A stretch of DNA of 64,000 nt, taken from contig NZ_JPRK01000018.1 in the NCBI RefSeq assembly GCF_000832125.1, positions 26,598 through 90,597 of the forward strand, read 5' to 3'. The position numbers and the translations under genes are program-made. Position 1 is the first letter of the stretch. Each line of letters begins with the position of its first letter. This DNA is from Flavobacterium hibernum. GTDB lineage: Bacteria; Bacteroidota; Bacteroidia; Flavobacteriales; Flavobacteriaceae. This document shows positions 36,195-45,088 of this stretch, in pieces. The notes beneath the pieces were generated by a model. The model searched no databases. It saw only the letters and a program-made list of their open reading frames with translations, and was not told the origin of the DNA.

Positions 36195-36800
36195 TTATTT
36201 CTTATTTTGGTATAAAACAGGATTTAATTCATCGTCATTGTACATTTTCATTTGTTTGTACACTTTCATGAATTTATCTCCATTTTCGATATCTGTAAGT
36301 AAATCGTCAATTGCTGTCGATAAATCACTTCTTTGTTCTAAAAGAATGTTTAATTTTTCCTGACATTTATCTCTATGTTCTTGTGTAGCCTCTGCACGAG
36401 TAGCTTCTTCATGCATGTGATAAATTTTTAGAGCCAAAATAGACAATCTGTCAAATGCCCAAGCTGGACTTTCAGAATTGATTTTTGCGCCATCTTTTAC
36501 TTTTACATCGCTGTATTTTTGTAAAAAGTAGCTATCGATATATTCAACCATATCAGTACGTTCCTGATTTGATGCATCGATTCTTCTTTTTAAAGTAAGA
36601 GCTGCTACCGGATCAATTTGTGGATCACGAATGATATCCTCAAAATGCCATTGAACAGTGTCAATCCAATTTTTCAGATATAATAAATGCTCGAATTTAT
36701 CCTTTGGATATGGATTGTTTATAGGTTGATCTACATTATCAAATTTATGATAATCTTTGATGCTTTGTTCGAAAACAGAATATGCTAATTTTGAAAACAT
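36195..36800 (-). CDS. DUF4254 domain protein
   Basis: The start is chosen at the ATG at 36800 (201 residues, MFSKLAYSVFEQSIKDYH), because the 20 residues gained by starting at 36860 are not family-like. The mostly helical soluble protein shows HLLYLKNWIDTVQWHFEDII and RIDASNQERTDMVEYID, which agree with DUF4254. Nothing firm is known of its activity. In Flavobacteriia it is often near a GT9 glycosyltransferase gene, as here. Confidence 0.85.
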   Translation of the reverse strand: MFSKLAYSVFEQSIKDYHKFDNVDQPINNPYPKDKFEHLLYLKNWIDTVQWHFEDIIRDPQIDPVAALTLKRRIDASNQERTDMVEYIDSYFLQKYSDVKVKDGAKINSESPAWAFDRLSILALKIYHMHEEATRAEATQEHRDKCQEKLNILLEQRSDLSTAIDDLLTDIENGDKFMKVYKQMKMYNDDELNPVLYQNKK

Positions 36801-36911
36801 GTCTTTATTTGTTAGAGACACAAAGATACTTTTTATACTTTTATAGTGCGAAAAAAACAATTAATTTTTCGTTTACAAATCATAACCAATTGATTATACT
36901 AAAATTTTATT

Positions 36912-37565
36912 ATGAAAATTCATTATATCTCTGAAAAAAATAGCGTGTTAAACCATTTTTTAGGTCAAATTAGAAATATTAACGTTCAGAACGACAGCAT
37001 GCGTTTTAGAAGAAATATTGAACGAATTGGCGAAATTATGGCCTATGAATTAAGTAAAGATCTGGCTTATAAAAATGTAGATATCGAAACTCCTCTTGGC
37101 ATTAAAAAAACTACCGAGATTGAAAGTGATTTGGTTTTATGTTCGATTTTAAGAGCTGGTTTACCACTTCACAATGGTTTCTTAAATTACTTTGATCACG
37201 CCGAAAATAGCTTTGTTTCTGCTTGCAGACATCATCCAAATAACGATGATGAATTCGAAATTTTAGTTGAATATCAAGCTGTTTCAAACATCAATAATAA
37301 AACTGTTTTACTTCTTGATCCTATGTTGGCAACCGGTCAATCGATTGTTGCTGTTCATGAAAAATTAATTCAAAATGCGACTCCAAAAGAAATTCACATT
37401 GTTGTTGTAATTGCTGCTCCGGAAGGAATTGCTTATCTTCAAGAAAGTCTTCCTGATCATTGTCATTTATGGGTTGCCTCTTTAGACGAGAAATTAAATA
37501 CCAAAAATTACATCATTCCTGGTCTTGGAGATGCAGGTGATCTAGCTTACGGAAGTAAATTATAA
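36912..37565 (+). CDS. upp: Uracil phosphoribosyltransferase
   Basis: This 217-residue enzyme converts uracil and PRPP to UMP (pyrimidine salvage). The PRPP-binding loop LDPMLATGQS is at 135-144. CSILRAGLPLHNGF near 77-90 and the C-terminal uracil-binding GLGDAGDLAYG complete the family signature. Its TAA overlaps the end of the convergent DUF6427 gene by 6 nt (the two stop codons abut in TTATAA). Confidence 0.96.
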   Translation: MKIHYISEKNSVLNHFLGQIRNINVQNDSMRFRRNIERIGEIMAYELSKDLAYKNVDIETPLGIKKTTEIESDLVLCSILRAGLPLHNGFLNYFDHAENSFVSACRHHPNNDDEFEILVEYQAVSNINNKTVLLLDPMLATGQSIVAVHEKLIQNATPKEIHIVVVIAAPEGIAYLQESLPDHCHLWVASLDEKLNTKNYIIPGLGDAGDLAYGSKL

Positions 37566-38489
37566 TTGAGCGAAAAAAGTAAATAAACTACACAAAATCA
37601 GTACATAAAAAACAATTTCATTGTTCAGTTTTTGCTGCATATATTCGACATGACTTGCTGCCATAATAGTTAAGGGAGCAATACTGAAAAGCAACAAATC
37701 ATTGCTTTTATCTGGTGAAACAATGTAAACAACTAATGCAATAAAAAAACAAGCTACCACTTTTTTGTACGAAGAATGTACAATTTGTGGCCTGTTTGAC
37801 AATGTACTTAACATTGAAACCACAAAAAATAAAGCTACTGCAACGTAAATTGAAAGTGCTCCATTCTCATAATTATTCTTGAAATAATTAATATTAAAAT
37901 CAATTACTGCACGTTTCTGAAAAAACTCAATTACATCAATATGGAAAATTAAAGAGATCAATAAAAATATTATTGATACGGCTATAAATGCTATAAAAGG
38001 CAAAATCCAATTTCTATAATCTCTTGAAACGTGAAAAACAATTGATATAAAAACCAAAATTAGGAAAAGGATACACCAAAATTGAAATAAAGAAGCTATT
38101 AAAATCCAAAAAGAGGCATCGAATATTTTTTCTTTTGAAGCTTTTAATGATTGTAAAGAAATCAATCGTCGAAGTGCCAACAAAATAAAAAAGTTGGCAT
38201 ATATAACATTTGAATTGTTAAATATCGTGGGGAAAAATAATATAAACAATAAATAGAAAAATATCGCGTAACCATTGTCTTTACTAAGTCCGTTCTTTTT
38301 TACAATGAAATTAATCAGGAAAAATGAAGCCAAAATAAAGCACAACAGACTTACTTTTTGAAACGCCAAAAAATAAGAACTCACCCATGATGGATCTTTA
38401 ATTTGAAAAATAAAAAAGAAAACCAGTATCAAAATTACGACCAATGAATAATTTAATGGCGTAGATTTTTTAAAAACACTTGTTATCAT
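37560..38489 (-). CDS. DUF6427 family membrane protein
   Basis: This 309-residue protein has about nine hydrophobic helices and a short basic N-terminus (MITSVFKKSTPLNYSL), as in the Flavobacteriia family DUF6427. Role unknown. Its place between upp (convergent) and the DUF6341/purD pair is, from memory, the usual arrangement in this class. Confidence 0.8.
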   Translation of the reverse strand: MITSVFKKSTPLNYSLVVILILVFFFIFQIKDPSWVSSYFLAFQKVSLLCFILASFFLINFIVKKNGLSKDNGYAIFFYLLFILFFPTIFNNSNVIYANFFILLALRRLISLQSLKASKEKIFDASFWILIASLFQFWCILFLILVFISIVFHVSRDYRNWILPFIAFIAVSIIFLLISLIFHIDVIEFFQKRAVIDFNINYFKNNYENGALSIYVAVALFFVVSMLSTLSNRPQIVHSSYKKVVACFFIALVVYIVSPDKSNDLLLFSIAPLTIMAASHVEYMQQKLNNEIVFYVLILCSLFTFFAQL

Positions 38490-38627
38490 AAGGATATTTT
38501 ATACTTTTGTGATTGTAAATATAATACTTGTTTAAAAAGTAAAACCAACAAGTTGAAAAAGATTCTATTCTGGAATTTTGATTTCAATGCGTTACACAAC
38601 AATAAATAACATATAATTTTATAAATT

Positions 38628-38858
38628 ATGACAGCTTTTTTTGAAGGAATACAATACTTATTCGTTAACATTTTATTCGCTCCACTTGACTTTTTACGTC
38701 ACCTAGAACTTATTACTTGGTTTGGTGCTAATACTATTAACTGGATTTTTATGATCATCTGCGCATGCGCAATCGTTTATTGGATTAAACAATTACGCAT
38801 ATTTGATGACGCTGGAACAGAAAACCAAGATACTACAGCTCACTCTTTTTTAAAGTAA
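38628..38858 (+). CDS. DUF6341 family small membrane protein
   Basis: This 76-residue protein has one clear membrane helix (about 32-52, ANTINWIFMIICACAIVYWI) preceded by an amphipathic segment, EGIQYLFVNILFAPLDFLRH. It matches the small Flavobacteriia family DUF6341. Function unknown. Its end overlaps the end of convergent purD by 9 nt. Confidence 0.8.
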   Translation: MTAFFEGIQYLFVNILFAPLDFLRHLELITWFGANTINWIFMIICACAIVYWIKQLRIFDDAGTENQDTTAHSFLK

Positions 38859-40124
38859 GTCGAAGCCAATATCTTTTCTAAAATACATCTTATCAAAATT
38901 TAGTTTATCTATATTTTGGTAAGATTTTTTTATGGCCTCTTGGAAATCATCTCCATAAGATGTAACAGTTAAAACACGTCCTCCATTACTAACGACATTT
39001 TCGTTATCTAATTTTGTTCCCGCGTGAAAAACTATCGAATCTGTAATATTTTCTAAACCGGTAATTACTTTTCCTTTTTCGAATTCCTCAGGATATCCGC
39101 CAGAAACAACCATAATTGTTGTTGCACTTCTTGGATCAACTTCTAATTCGAAAGTATCTAATTTTTGATCTGCAACTGATTGGAACAATTCAACCAAATC
39201 AGATTTTAATCTTGGTACTACAACTTCAGTTTCAGGATCTCCCATTCTTACGTTGTATTCAATAACGATTGGTTCATTTTTTACATTGATTAAACCAATA
39301 AATACAAAACCTTTATATTCGATTCCGTCTTTCTGGAAACCTTCAATTGTTGGTTTTACGATACGAGTTTCAATTTTTTCCATCAAAACAGCATCAACAT
39401 AAGGAACTGGAGAAACTGCTCCCATTCCGCCTGTATTTAATCCTGTATCACCTTCGCCAATGCGTTTGTAATCTTTTGCAGTTGGAAGAATTTTATAGCT
39501 TTTTCCGTCTGTTAAAACAAAACAGCTTAATTCGATTCCGTCAAGAAATTCTTCGATAACAACTTTTGAACTTGCTGCTCCAAATTTTTCATGAACCAAC
39601 ATGTTTCTCAATTCCGTTTTAGCCTCTTCAAGATCCTGAATAATCAAAACACCTTTTCCTGCTGCTAAACCATCGGCTTTTAAAACATATGGCGGTTGTA
39701 AAGTTTCTAAGAAATCACATCCTTTTTCAACTGTTTCAGCAGTAAAACTGTCGTAAGCAGCAGTTGGGATATTGTGTTTCATCAAGAATTCTTTTGCAAA
39801 CTCTTTACTTCCTTCTAATTGAGCTCCTAATTTTGATGGTCCAATAACCGGAATATGCTGTAAACTTTTGTCATTTTTAAAATAATCGTAAATCCCTTTA
39901 ACTAAAGGATCTTCTGGTCCTACGACCACCATTTTTACATTTTCCTTAAGTACAAATGCTTTAATTGCATCAAAATCGGTTGGAGACATTGCAACGTTTG
40001 TAGCAATTGCAGCTGTTCCTGCATTTCCTGGTGCAACAAAAAGTTTTTCGCAAAGCGGACTCTGAATCATTTTCCACGCAAAAGCATGCTCTCTTCCGCC
40101 TGATCCCAATAGTAAAATTGTCAT
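38850..40124 (-). CDS. purD: Phosphoribosylamine-glycine ligase
   Basis: This 424-residue ATP-grasp enzyme catalyses the second step of purine synthesis, joining glycine to 5-phosphoribosylamine. Signatures are LLLGSGGREHAFAWKM at the N-terminus, VLKADGLAAGKGV near 146 and the metal/ATP-site EYNVRMGDPETEVVVPRL near 288. Normal length. It is transcribed alone. Confidence 0.97.
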   Translation of the reverse strand: MTILLLGSGGREHAFAWKMIQSPLCEKLFVAPGNAGTAAIATNVAMSPTDFDAIKAFVLKENVKMVVVGPEDPLVKGIYDYFKNDKSLQHIPVIGPSKLGAQLEGSKEFAKEFLMKHNIPTAAYDSFTAETVEKGCDFLETLQPPYVLKADGLAAGKGVLIIQDLEEAKTELRNMLVHEKFGAASSKVVIEEFLDGIELSCFVLTDGKSYKILPTAKDYKRIGEGDTGLNTGGMGAVSPVPYVDAVLMEKIETRIVKPTIEGFQKDGIEYKGFVFIGLINVKNEPIVIEYNVRMGDPETEVVVPRLKSDLVELFQSVADQKLDTFELEVDPRSATTIMVVSGGYPEEFEKGKVITGLENITDSIVFHAGTKLDNENVVSNGGRVLTVTSYGDDFQEAIKKSYQNIDKLNFDKMYFRKDIGFDLL

Positions 40125-40258
40125 GGTATAGTTGTATTTAGTTGTGGTGCAAAAATAATTGCTTTTGTACGTAAAAAATAATTAAATCTTAAAAACTTGT
40201 TCATTCTTCTGTATTAGTAATTGGATAATATTATTTTTGATGAAAAATTTATCCTCAA

Positions 40259-41569
40259 ATGATTTCTCTTTTTGATATTTCACTCCAATTAAATGGTTTT
40301 CCGATAAAGAAGGCCAAAACTGAATTGGATAAAATTGTGAATTTATCTGAAGAAGAACATGCTCATTTTCTTGAAAACAAAAAAAGAGAAATAGTTGATT
40401 TTCATTTAAAAAATAATAGCTTCTATCAAGAATTAGCAAAAATTGATTCTTATAAAAACTGGTCCGATTTACCTATCCTAAATAAGAGAAATCTACAAAG
40501 ACCTTTAACTGAAAGACTTTCAAAAGGATATTCATTAAAGAATGTTTATATCAATAAAACTTCAGGTTCCAGCGGAGACCCAATGGTTTTTGCAAAAGAT
40601 AAGTTTTGTCACGCCTTGACCTGGGCAGATATTATACGTCGTTTTTCATGGTACAAAATAGATTTTAATTCTTCTTTTCAAGCCAGATTCTATGGTATGC
40701 CCTTGGGCTTTATAGCGAACAAAAAGCTACGTCTTAAAGATTTTTTAAGCAATAGATACCGATTCAATATATTTGATTTATCAGATAAAGGGCTTGAACA
40801 AATTGTGAAAAAATTTCAAAAAAAGAAATTTGATTACATAAACGGCTATACGAGTAATGTAGTATTGCTGGCAAAATATTTAAAGAAAAAAAATAAATTA
40901 CTTATCGAAATTTGTCCTTCACTAAAAGTATGTATTGTCACATCTGAAATGCTTTTTGAAGAAGATAAAATCTTGCTGGAAAACCAATTTGGAGTTCCTG
41001 TGGTCAATGAATACGGATCTTCGGAAATTGGTGTAATTGCCTTTGAAAATAATGATGGAGAATGGCTTGTAAACTCTGAAACACTTTTTGTAGAAATTGT
41101 AGACGAAAATAACCAGCCGTTACCTTACGGAAAACAGGGTCGTATTATTATTACTAATTTAGACAATAAGGCACATCCTTTTATTAGATATGAAGTGGGT
41201 GATTATGGAATATTAGATGAAAAAAGTACTCTTAAAAGACCTATTTTAAAAAATTTAATTGGCAGAACTAATGATATTGCCATTTTACCAAGTGGTAAAA
41301 AATCGCCTGGAATGACTTTCTATTCAATTACTAAAAAACTCTTTGGAGACGAGGGAAATGTAAAAGAATTTAAAATAAAACAAACCAAAATAGATGTTTT
41401 TGAAATAGAATATACCAGTGAAAATGAACTTACTCTAACTGAAATAAAAAAAATAGAAAAAGAGTTTTCAACTTATCTTGAACCAAATCTAAAGTACATT
41501 TTTACACGAAAAGAAAAATTGGAACGCGGTAAAAGCGGTAAACTAAAACAATTTAAATCTTATTTATAA
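40259..41569 (+). CDS. CapK/PaaK-like adenylate-forming enzyme of a polysaccharide locus
   Basis: This 436-residue member of the PaaK branch has INKTSGSSGDPMVF near 98-111 (P-loop), EYGSSEIGVIAFE near 250 and IRYEVGDYG near 312. Such CapK-like proteins are common in capsule and exopolysaccharide clusters and may activate an acyl group that decorates the glycan. It stands on the plus strand, facing the minus-strand polysaccharide operon, with only the ORF6N gene between. The exact reaction is unproved. Confidence 0.85.
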   Translation: MISLFDISLQLNGFPIKKAKTELDKIVNLSEEEHAHFLENKKREIVDFHLKNNSFYQELAKIDSYKNWSDLPILNKRNLQRPLTERLSKGYSLKNVYINKTSGSSGDPMVFAKDKFCHALTWADIIRRFSWYKIDFNSSFQARFYGMPLGFIANKKLRLKDFLSNRYRFNIFDLSDKGLEQIVKKFQKKKFDYINGYTSNVVLLAKYLKKKNKLLIEICPSLKVCIVTSEMLFEEDKILLENQFGVPVVNEYGSSEIGVIAFENNDGEWLVNSETLFVEIVDENNQPLPYGKQGRIIITNLDNKAHPFIRYEVGDYGILDEKSTLKRPILKNLIGRTNDIAILPSGKKSPGMTFYSITKKLFGDEGNVKEFKIKQTKIDVFEIEYTSENELTLTEIKKIEKEFSTYLEPNLKYIFTRKEKLERGKSGKLKQFKSYL

Positions 41570-41613
41570 ATATAAATAAAATCTTACATTTGTTTTTTTT
41601 TAATTAAAAACTT

Positions 41614-42141
41614 ATGGAAGATCAATCTTTACTTTCTGAAGAAACAATTTCAAATAAAATATATTTTATCCGTGGTCAAAAAGTGATGCTTGATCGTGAT
41701 TTGGCTTTACTTTATGGAATAGAAACAAAACGATTAAAAGAACAAGTAAAAAGAAATGTAATTCGTTTTCCCGAAGACTTTATGTTTGAACTCACTAAAA
41801 AAGAATTTGAAAATTGGAGGTCGCAATTTGCGACCTCCAATTCTGAAAAGATGGGTTTACGCTATTTACCAATGGCATTCACAGAACATGGAGTTTTAAT
41901 GTTATCAAGCGTTTTAAAAAGCGATAAAGCAATTCAAACTAATATTCAAATCATGCGTATTTTCACGAAAGTGAGACAAATGCTTTTGGATACAACAGAA
42001 ATTAAAGTTGATATTCTACAGATTCAAAAGAAGTTAGAGAATCATGATAAAAATATTGAATTGGTTTTCTCCTATCTTGATGAGCTTACTGAGAAAAAAG
42101 AAGATGAATGCGAAAGAGTGAAAATTGGCTATAAAAAATAA
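41614..42141 (+). CDS. ORF6N (KilA-N-like) domain protein
   Basis: This 175-residue protein has an N-terminal ORF6N DNA-binding-type domain (about 12-100: KIYFIRGQKVMLDRDLALLY, IRFPEDFMFELT, LPMAFTEHGVLML) and a helical C-terminus. ORF6N proteins derive from phage/virus regulators but are widespread as single genes in Bacteroidota. A perfect 31-nt palindrome lies inside the coding region (41812-41842, coding for part of NWRSQFATSN) and a related palindrome follows the stop codon. Its position between two halves of a polysaccharide locus may be chance. Confidence 0.88.
   Translation: MEDQSLLSEETISNKIYFIRGQKVMLDRDLALLYGIETKRLKEQVKRNVIRFPEDFMFELTKKEFENWRSQFATSNSEKMGLRYLPMAFTEHGVLMLSSVLKSDKAIQTNIQIMRIFTKVRQMLLDTTEIKVDILQIQKKLENHDKNIELVFSYLDELTEKKEDECERVKIGYKK
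41812..41842. repeat. Perfect palindrome inside the ORF6N gene
   Basis: AATTGGAGGTCGCAA and TTGCGACCTCCAATT are exact reverse complements around a single T. The core GGTCGCAA/TTGCGACC is shared in altered form with the palindrome at 42145-42179. Confidence 0.92.
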
Positions 42142-42144
42142 GAA

Positions 42145-42179
42145 ATTCATTAAGGTCGCAAATTGCGCCCTTAATGAAT
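42145..42179. terminator. Hairpin after the ORF6N gene
   Basis: ATTCATTAAGG (42145-42155) pairs with CCTTAATGAAT (42169-42179), and the loop TCGCAAATTGCGC is itself self-complementary. There is no strong T-run, so its use as a terminator between the convergent genes is only likely. It repeats the GGTCGCAA core of the intragenic palindrome. Confidence 0.6.
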
Positions 42180-42180
42180 A

Positions 42181-42948
42181 CTAAACTTTCTTTATATATT
42201 GTGGTTTGATAATCAATTGAGTAAATAAAAAACGTATCATCAAGAAAACAGAACTCACAAAATTAAAACGGTGAAAATCTCTGTATACACCAAAATTGTG
42301 TTTTATTAATTTGAATTTTGAAGACGAAATCGAATCTTTTCTAATTCTATAAAAAGCTAAAGATTCTGGAACTGGTTTTGTTTCTTTAATTTGTTTTACA
42401 ATAGTAAGCCATAATCGCCAGTCTTGCCTTTTTTGCGTGGCTTCAATTACAATTTTTCCGAAATATTCAGCATCGTAAATAGCAGTTAAATTTCCAACAT
42501 AATTACAAAAAAACAATTGATTATAAGTTAGATTTAATGGTGCCTCTACTCTTCTGTTTAAAGTTTTTCCATCTTCGTCTATACAATCGTAAAAACTAAA
42601 TGTAAAAGGTAAATTATTTGCTTTTAAAAACTGAATTTGCTTTTCTAATTTCATCGGAAACCACAAATCATCAGCATCCAAATAAGCAATGTATTTTCCA
42701 GTTGCTTTTTTTAAAGCTACATTTCTGGCAAAACCGTTTCCTGAATTATTGGGTAATTGAAACAATTTAATTCTGTTATCTACTTTAGCAAGCTCAGAAA
42801 TTATTTTTACCGTATCATCTGTCGATGCATCATCAACCAAAATCATTTCCCAGTTTTCGTAAGTTTGATTTTGAACGGATTGTATTGTCAATTTAATGAA
42901 CTTTTCAGTATTATATATTGGTGTTATAATAGATACTAATTCGCTCAT
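42181..42948 (-). CDS. Glycosyltransferase family 2
   Basis: This 255-residue GT-A enzyme starts SELVSIITPIYNTEKFIKLT, with VDDASTDDT near 39-47 and the metal-binding YLDADDLW near 90-97. The C-terminal helices include a weakly hydrophobic stretch suited to membrane association. It is the last gene of the polysaccharide operon, 30 nt after the UDP-glucuronate decarboxylase gene. It adds one sugar to the lipid-linked repeat unit; donor and linkage unknown. Confidence 0.9.
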   Translation of the reverse strand: MSELVSIITPIYNTEKFIKLTIQSVQNQTYENWEMILVDDASTDDTVKIISELAKVDNRIKLFQLPNNSGNGFARNVALKKATGKYIAYLDADDLWFPMKLEKQIQFLKANNLPFTFSFYDCIDEDGKTLNRRVEAPLNLTYNQLFFCNYVGNLTAIYDAEYFGKIVIEATQKRQDWRLWLTIVKQIKETKPVPESLAFYRIRKDSISSSKFKLIKHNFGVYRDFHRFNFVSSVFLMIRFLFTQLIIKPQYIKKV

Positions 42949-42978
42949 TAAATTGTTACTTCTTTGGCTTTTGGCCTA

Positions 42979-43962
42979 TTATTTTATATAGCTTGAAAAA
43001 TCTTTGTGTTCTTCTTTTGAAAGTTCTTCTTTAGAAAGTGATCTGAAATAATCATAGGTAATTTTCATTCCTTCAGATCGGCTTACTTTTGCTTCCCAAC
43101 CCAATAACTCTTTTGCTTTTGTAGTGTCTGGCTGACGTTGTAACGGGTCATTTATAGGTAACGGATGATAGACTACCTTTTGGTTTGTTCCCGTTAATTT
43201 AATGATCTCTTCTGCAAAATCTTTAATGGTAATTTCGTCTGGATTTCCAATATTTACCGGATATACATAATCTGAATGTAATAATCTAAAAATACCTTCA
43301 ACCTGATCATCTACATAACAAAAGGAACGCGTTTGCATTCCGTCTCCAAAAATGGTTAAATCTTCTCCGCGCAAAGCTTGTCCAATAAATGCAGGAATTA
43401 CACGTCCGTCATTTAAACGCATTCTTGGGCCGTAGGTATTAAAAATACGCACTATTCTGGTTTCTACACCGTGAAAAGTATGATACGCCATTGTTATTGA
43501 TTCCTGAAAACGTTTTGCCTCGTCGTAAACGCCTCGTGGACCAATTGTATTTACATTTCCGTAATATTCTTCTGTCTGTGGGTGAACTAATGGATCTCCG
43601 TAAACTTCGGATGTTGAAGCGATCAAAATTCTTGCTTTCTTAACTCGCGCTAATCCTAATAAATTGTGAGTTCCTAAAGAACCAACTTTTAAAGTCTGAA
43701 TTGGAATTTTTAAATAATCTATCGGACTTGCTGGTGAAGCAAAATGTAAAATATAATCTAAATCACCCGGAATATGTACAAACTTGGTAATATCGTGATG
43801 GTAAAATTCGAAATGTTCTAACTTAAATAAGTGTTCGATGTTTTTAAGATCGCCTGTAATCAAATTATCCATCCCAATAACATAATAGCCTTCTTTGATA
43901 AAACGGTCGCACAAATGTGATCCTAAAAATCCCGCAGCTCCGGTAATAAGTATTCTTTTCAT
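42979..43962 (-). CDS. UDP-glucuronate decarboxylase (UDP-xylose synthase-like, SDR family)
   Basis: This 327-residue extended SDR enzyme oxidises and decarboxylates UDP-glucuronate to UDP-xylose. NAD-binding TGAAGFLGSH (G8-G14), catalytic STSEVYGDP (Ser/Thr near 116-118) and YDEAK (Tyr146, Lys150) are intact. GPRGVYDEAKR and RIFNTYGPRM are typical of UXS rather than of 4-epimerases. This predicts xylose or a derived pentose in the surface polysaccharide. It starts 1 nt after the preceding GT4 stop. Confidence 0.92.
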   Translation of the reverse strand: MKRILITGAAGFLGSHLCDRFIKEGYYVIGMDNLITGDLKNIEHLFKLEHFEFYHHDITKFVHIPGDLDYILHFASPASPIDYLKIPIQTLKVGSLGTHNLLGLARVKKARILIASTSEVYGDPLVHPQTEEYYGNVNTIGPRGVYDEAKRFQESITMAYHTFHGVETRIVRIFNTYGPRMRLNDGRVIPAFIGQALRGEDLTIFGDGMQTRSFCYVDDQVEGIFRLLHSDYVYPVNIGNPDEITIKDFAEEIIKLTGTNQKVVYHPLPINDPLQRQPDTTKAKELLGWEAKVSRSEGMKITYDYFRSLSKEELSKEEHKDFSSYIK

Positions 43963-43963
43963 A

Positions 43964-45088
43964 TTATTTTAATTCTTCTCTATAAATAGATTCAAGATCT
44001 TTTATTGTTTTATAAATATTATGATGTTTTTCAAATGTCGCTCTCGCATTCTTTGAAAACTCATTATATAATTTTTCGTCCTGAAGTAATGTATTGATTT
44101 TTTGACTAAACTCAATTGTATTATTTTCTTTCACACAATAACCGTTATAATCATTTAAAATCAAATCTCTGTTTCCGTCACAATCAGAAACTACACTCGG
44201 AATTGAGAGCGCTAAGCTTTCAATAATAGAATAAGGAAGTCCTTCGTATCTTGCTGTTGAAAGATACAGTTTGGATTTGCTTATAATATTTAAAACATCT
44301 TCTCTGGTAGTCCAATTTAAAAGCGTCACCTTATTTTTTAGATTTAGTTCTGCTATTAAATTTTCAACTTGTTTTAAATGATCAGCATGATGTCCTACTC
44401 CTAATATCACTAAATGCACATCAACTGTTTTATTTAGTTCATGTAGAACCACAATAAGTTCTTCAATGTTTTTTTGATAACAGGGCCTTCCTACCGTACA
44501 AAGGTATTCGTCTGGCCATGTTTTTGGTATGGATAAATCTAAAATTTTTTCGATCGGTTCTATCGAATTGTTAAATAGATTTGTTTTTGTTTTTGGAAAA
44601 CCAACTTCATTTATAGCTCTCTTTAACTCAGATTGTGAAGAAGCTAATAAAATTGTTTCTCCTTTCGAAAGTATCTTTTCTACCTTTAAAAAAAATGTTT
44701 TTTTAGTCTTAGTTTCTGCGCTTAAAAAAGAAAATGCCTGAGGTGTATGCAAAATCTTTGTTCCTGTCATAAAACCAACAATTCTACCAATAACACCTCC
44801 TTTGGTACTGTGAGAATGTATAAAATCCGGATTTTCTTTACGAATGATTTTCCATGCTTTTAAAATTGCCGTTAAATCATTAAAAAAAGAAATCTCTCTA
44901 TAAATTGGCAACTGGTAATGAACAACCGGTTTAGAATCTTTATCTACGAATTCATCTTTAATATCAGAATCTCCATGAATTACAATACTTTCAAAATTTA
45001 CAGTATCTAAATTATGAAGTATCTGCCTCAACGAAACATCAACTCCTCCTACTGAATGGAGAACATGCGCAATTTTAATTTTCTTCAT
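43964..45088 (-). CDS. Glycosyltransferase family 4
   Basis: This 374-residue GT-B enzyme has an N-terminal acceptor domain (KIAHVLHSVGGVDVSLRQIL) and a donor domain with VGRPCYQKNIEELI near 204 and the E-x7-E motif in ARYEGLPYSIIESLALSIPS near 280-298. It transfers a nucleotide-activated sugar to the growing lipid-linked chain on the cytoplasmic face. It overlaps the upstream ligase gene by 14 nt. Confidence 0.9.
   Translation of the reverse strand: MKKIKIAHVLHSVGGVDVSLRQILHNLDTVNFESIVIHGDSDIKDEFVDKDSKPVVHYQLPIYREISFFNDLTAILKAWKIIRKENPDFIHSHSTKGGVIGRIVGFMTGTKILHTPQAFSFLSAETKTKKTFFLKVEKILSKGETILLASSQSELKRAINEVGFPKTKTNLFNNSIEPIEKILDLSIPKTWPDEYLCTVGRPCYQKNIEELIVVLHELNKTVDVHLVILGVGHHADHLKQVENLIAELNLKNKVTLLNWTTREDVLNIISKSKLYLSTARYEGLPYSIIESLALSIPSVVSDCDGNRDLILNDYNGYCVKENNTIEFSQKINTLLQDEKLYNEFSKNARATFEKHHNIYKTIKDLESIYREELK

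Noticed and set aside
40182..40439. 85-codon ORF antisense to the start of the CapK/PaaK-like gene
   Set aside because: It overlaps a well-supported family protein from its first codons, has no recognisable domain, and is explained by low-complexity composition.
41614..42141. ORF6N gene taken as a sign of a mobile element
   Set aside because: Single ORF6N genes are common in Bacteroidota chromosomes, and no transposase, integrase or target duplication is present here.
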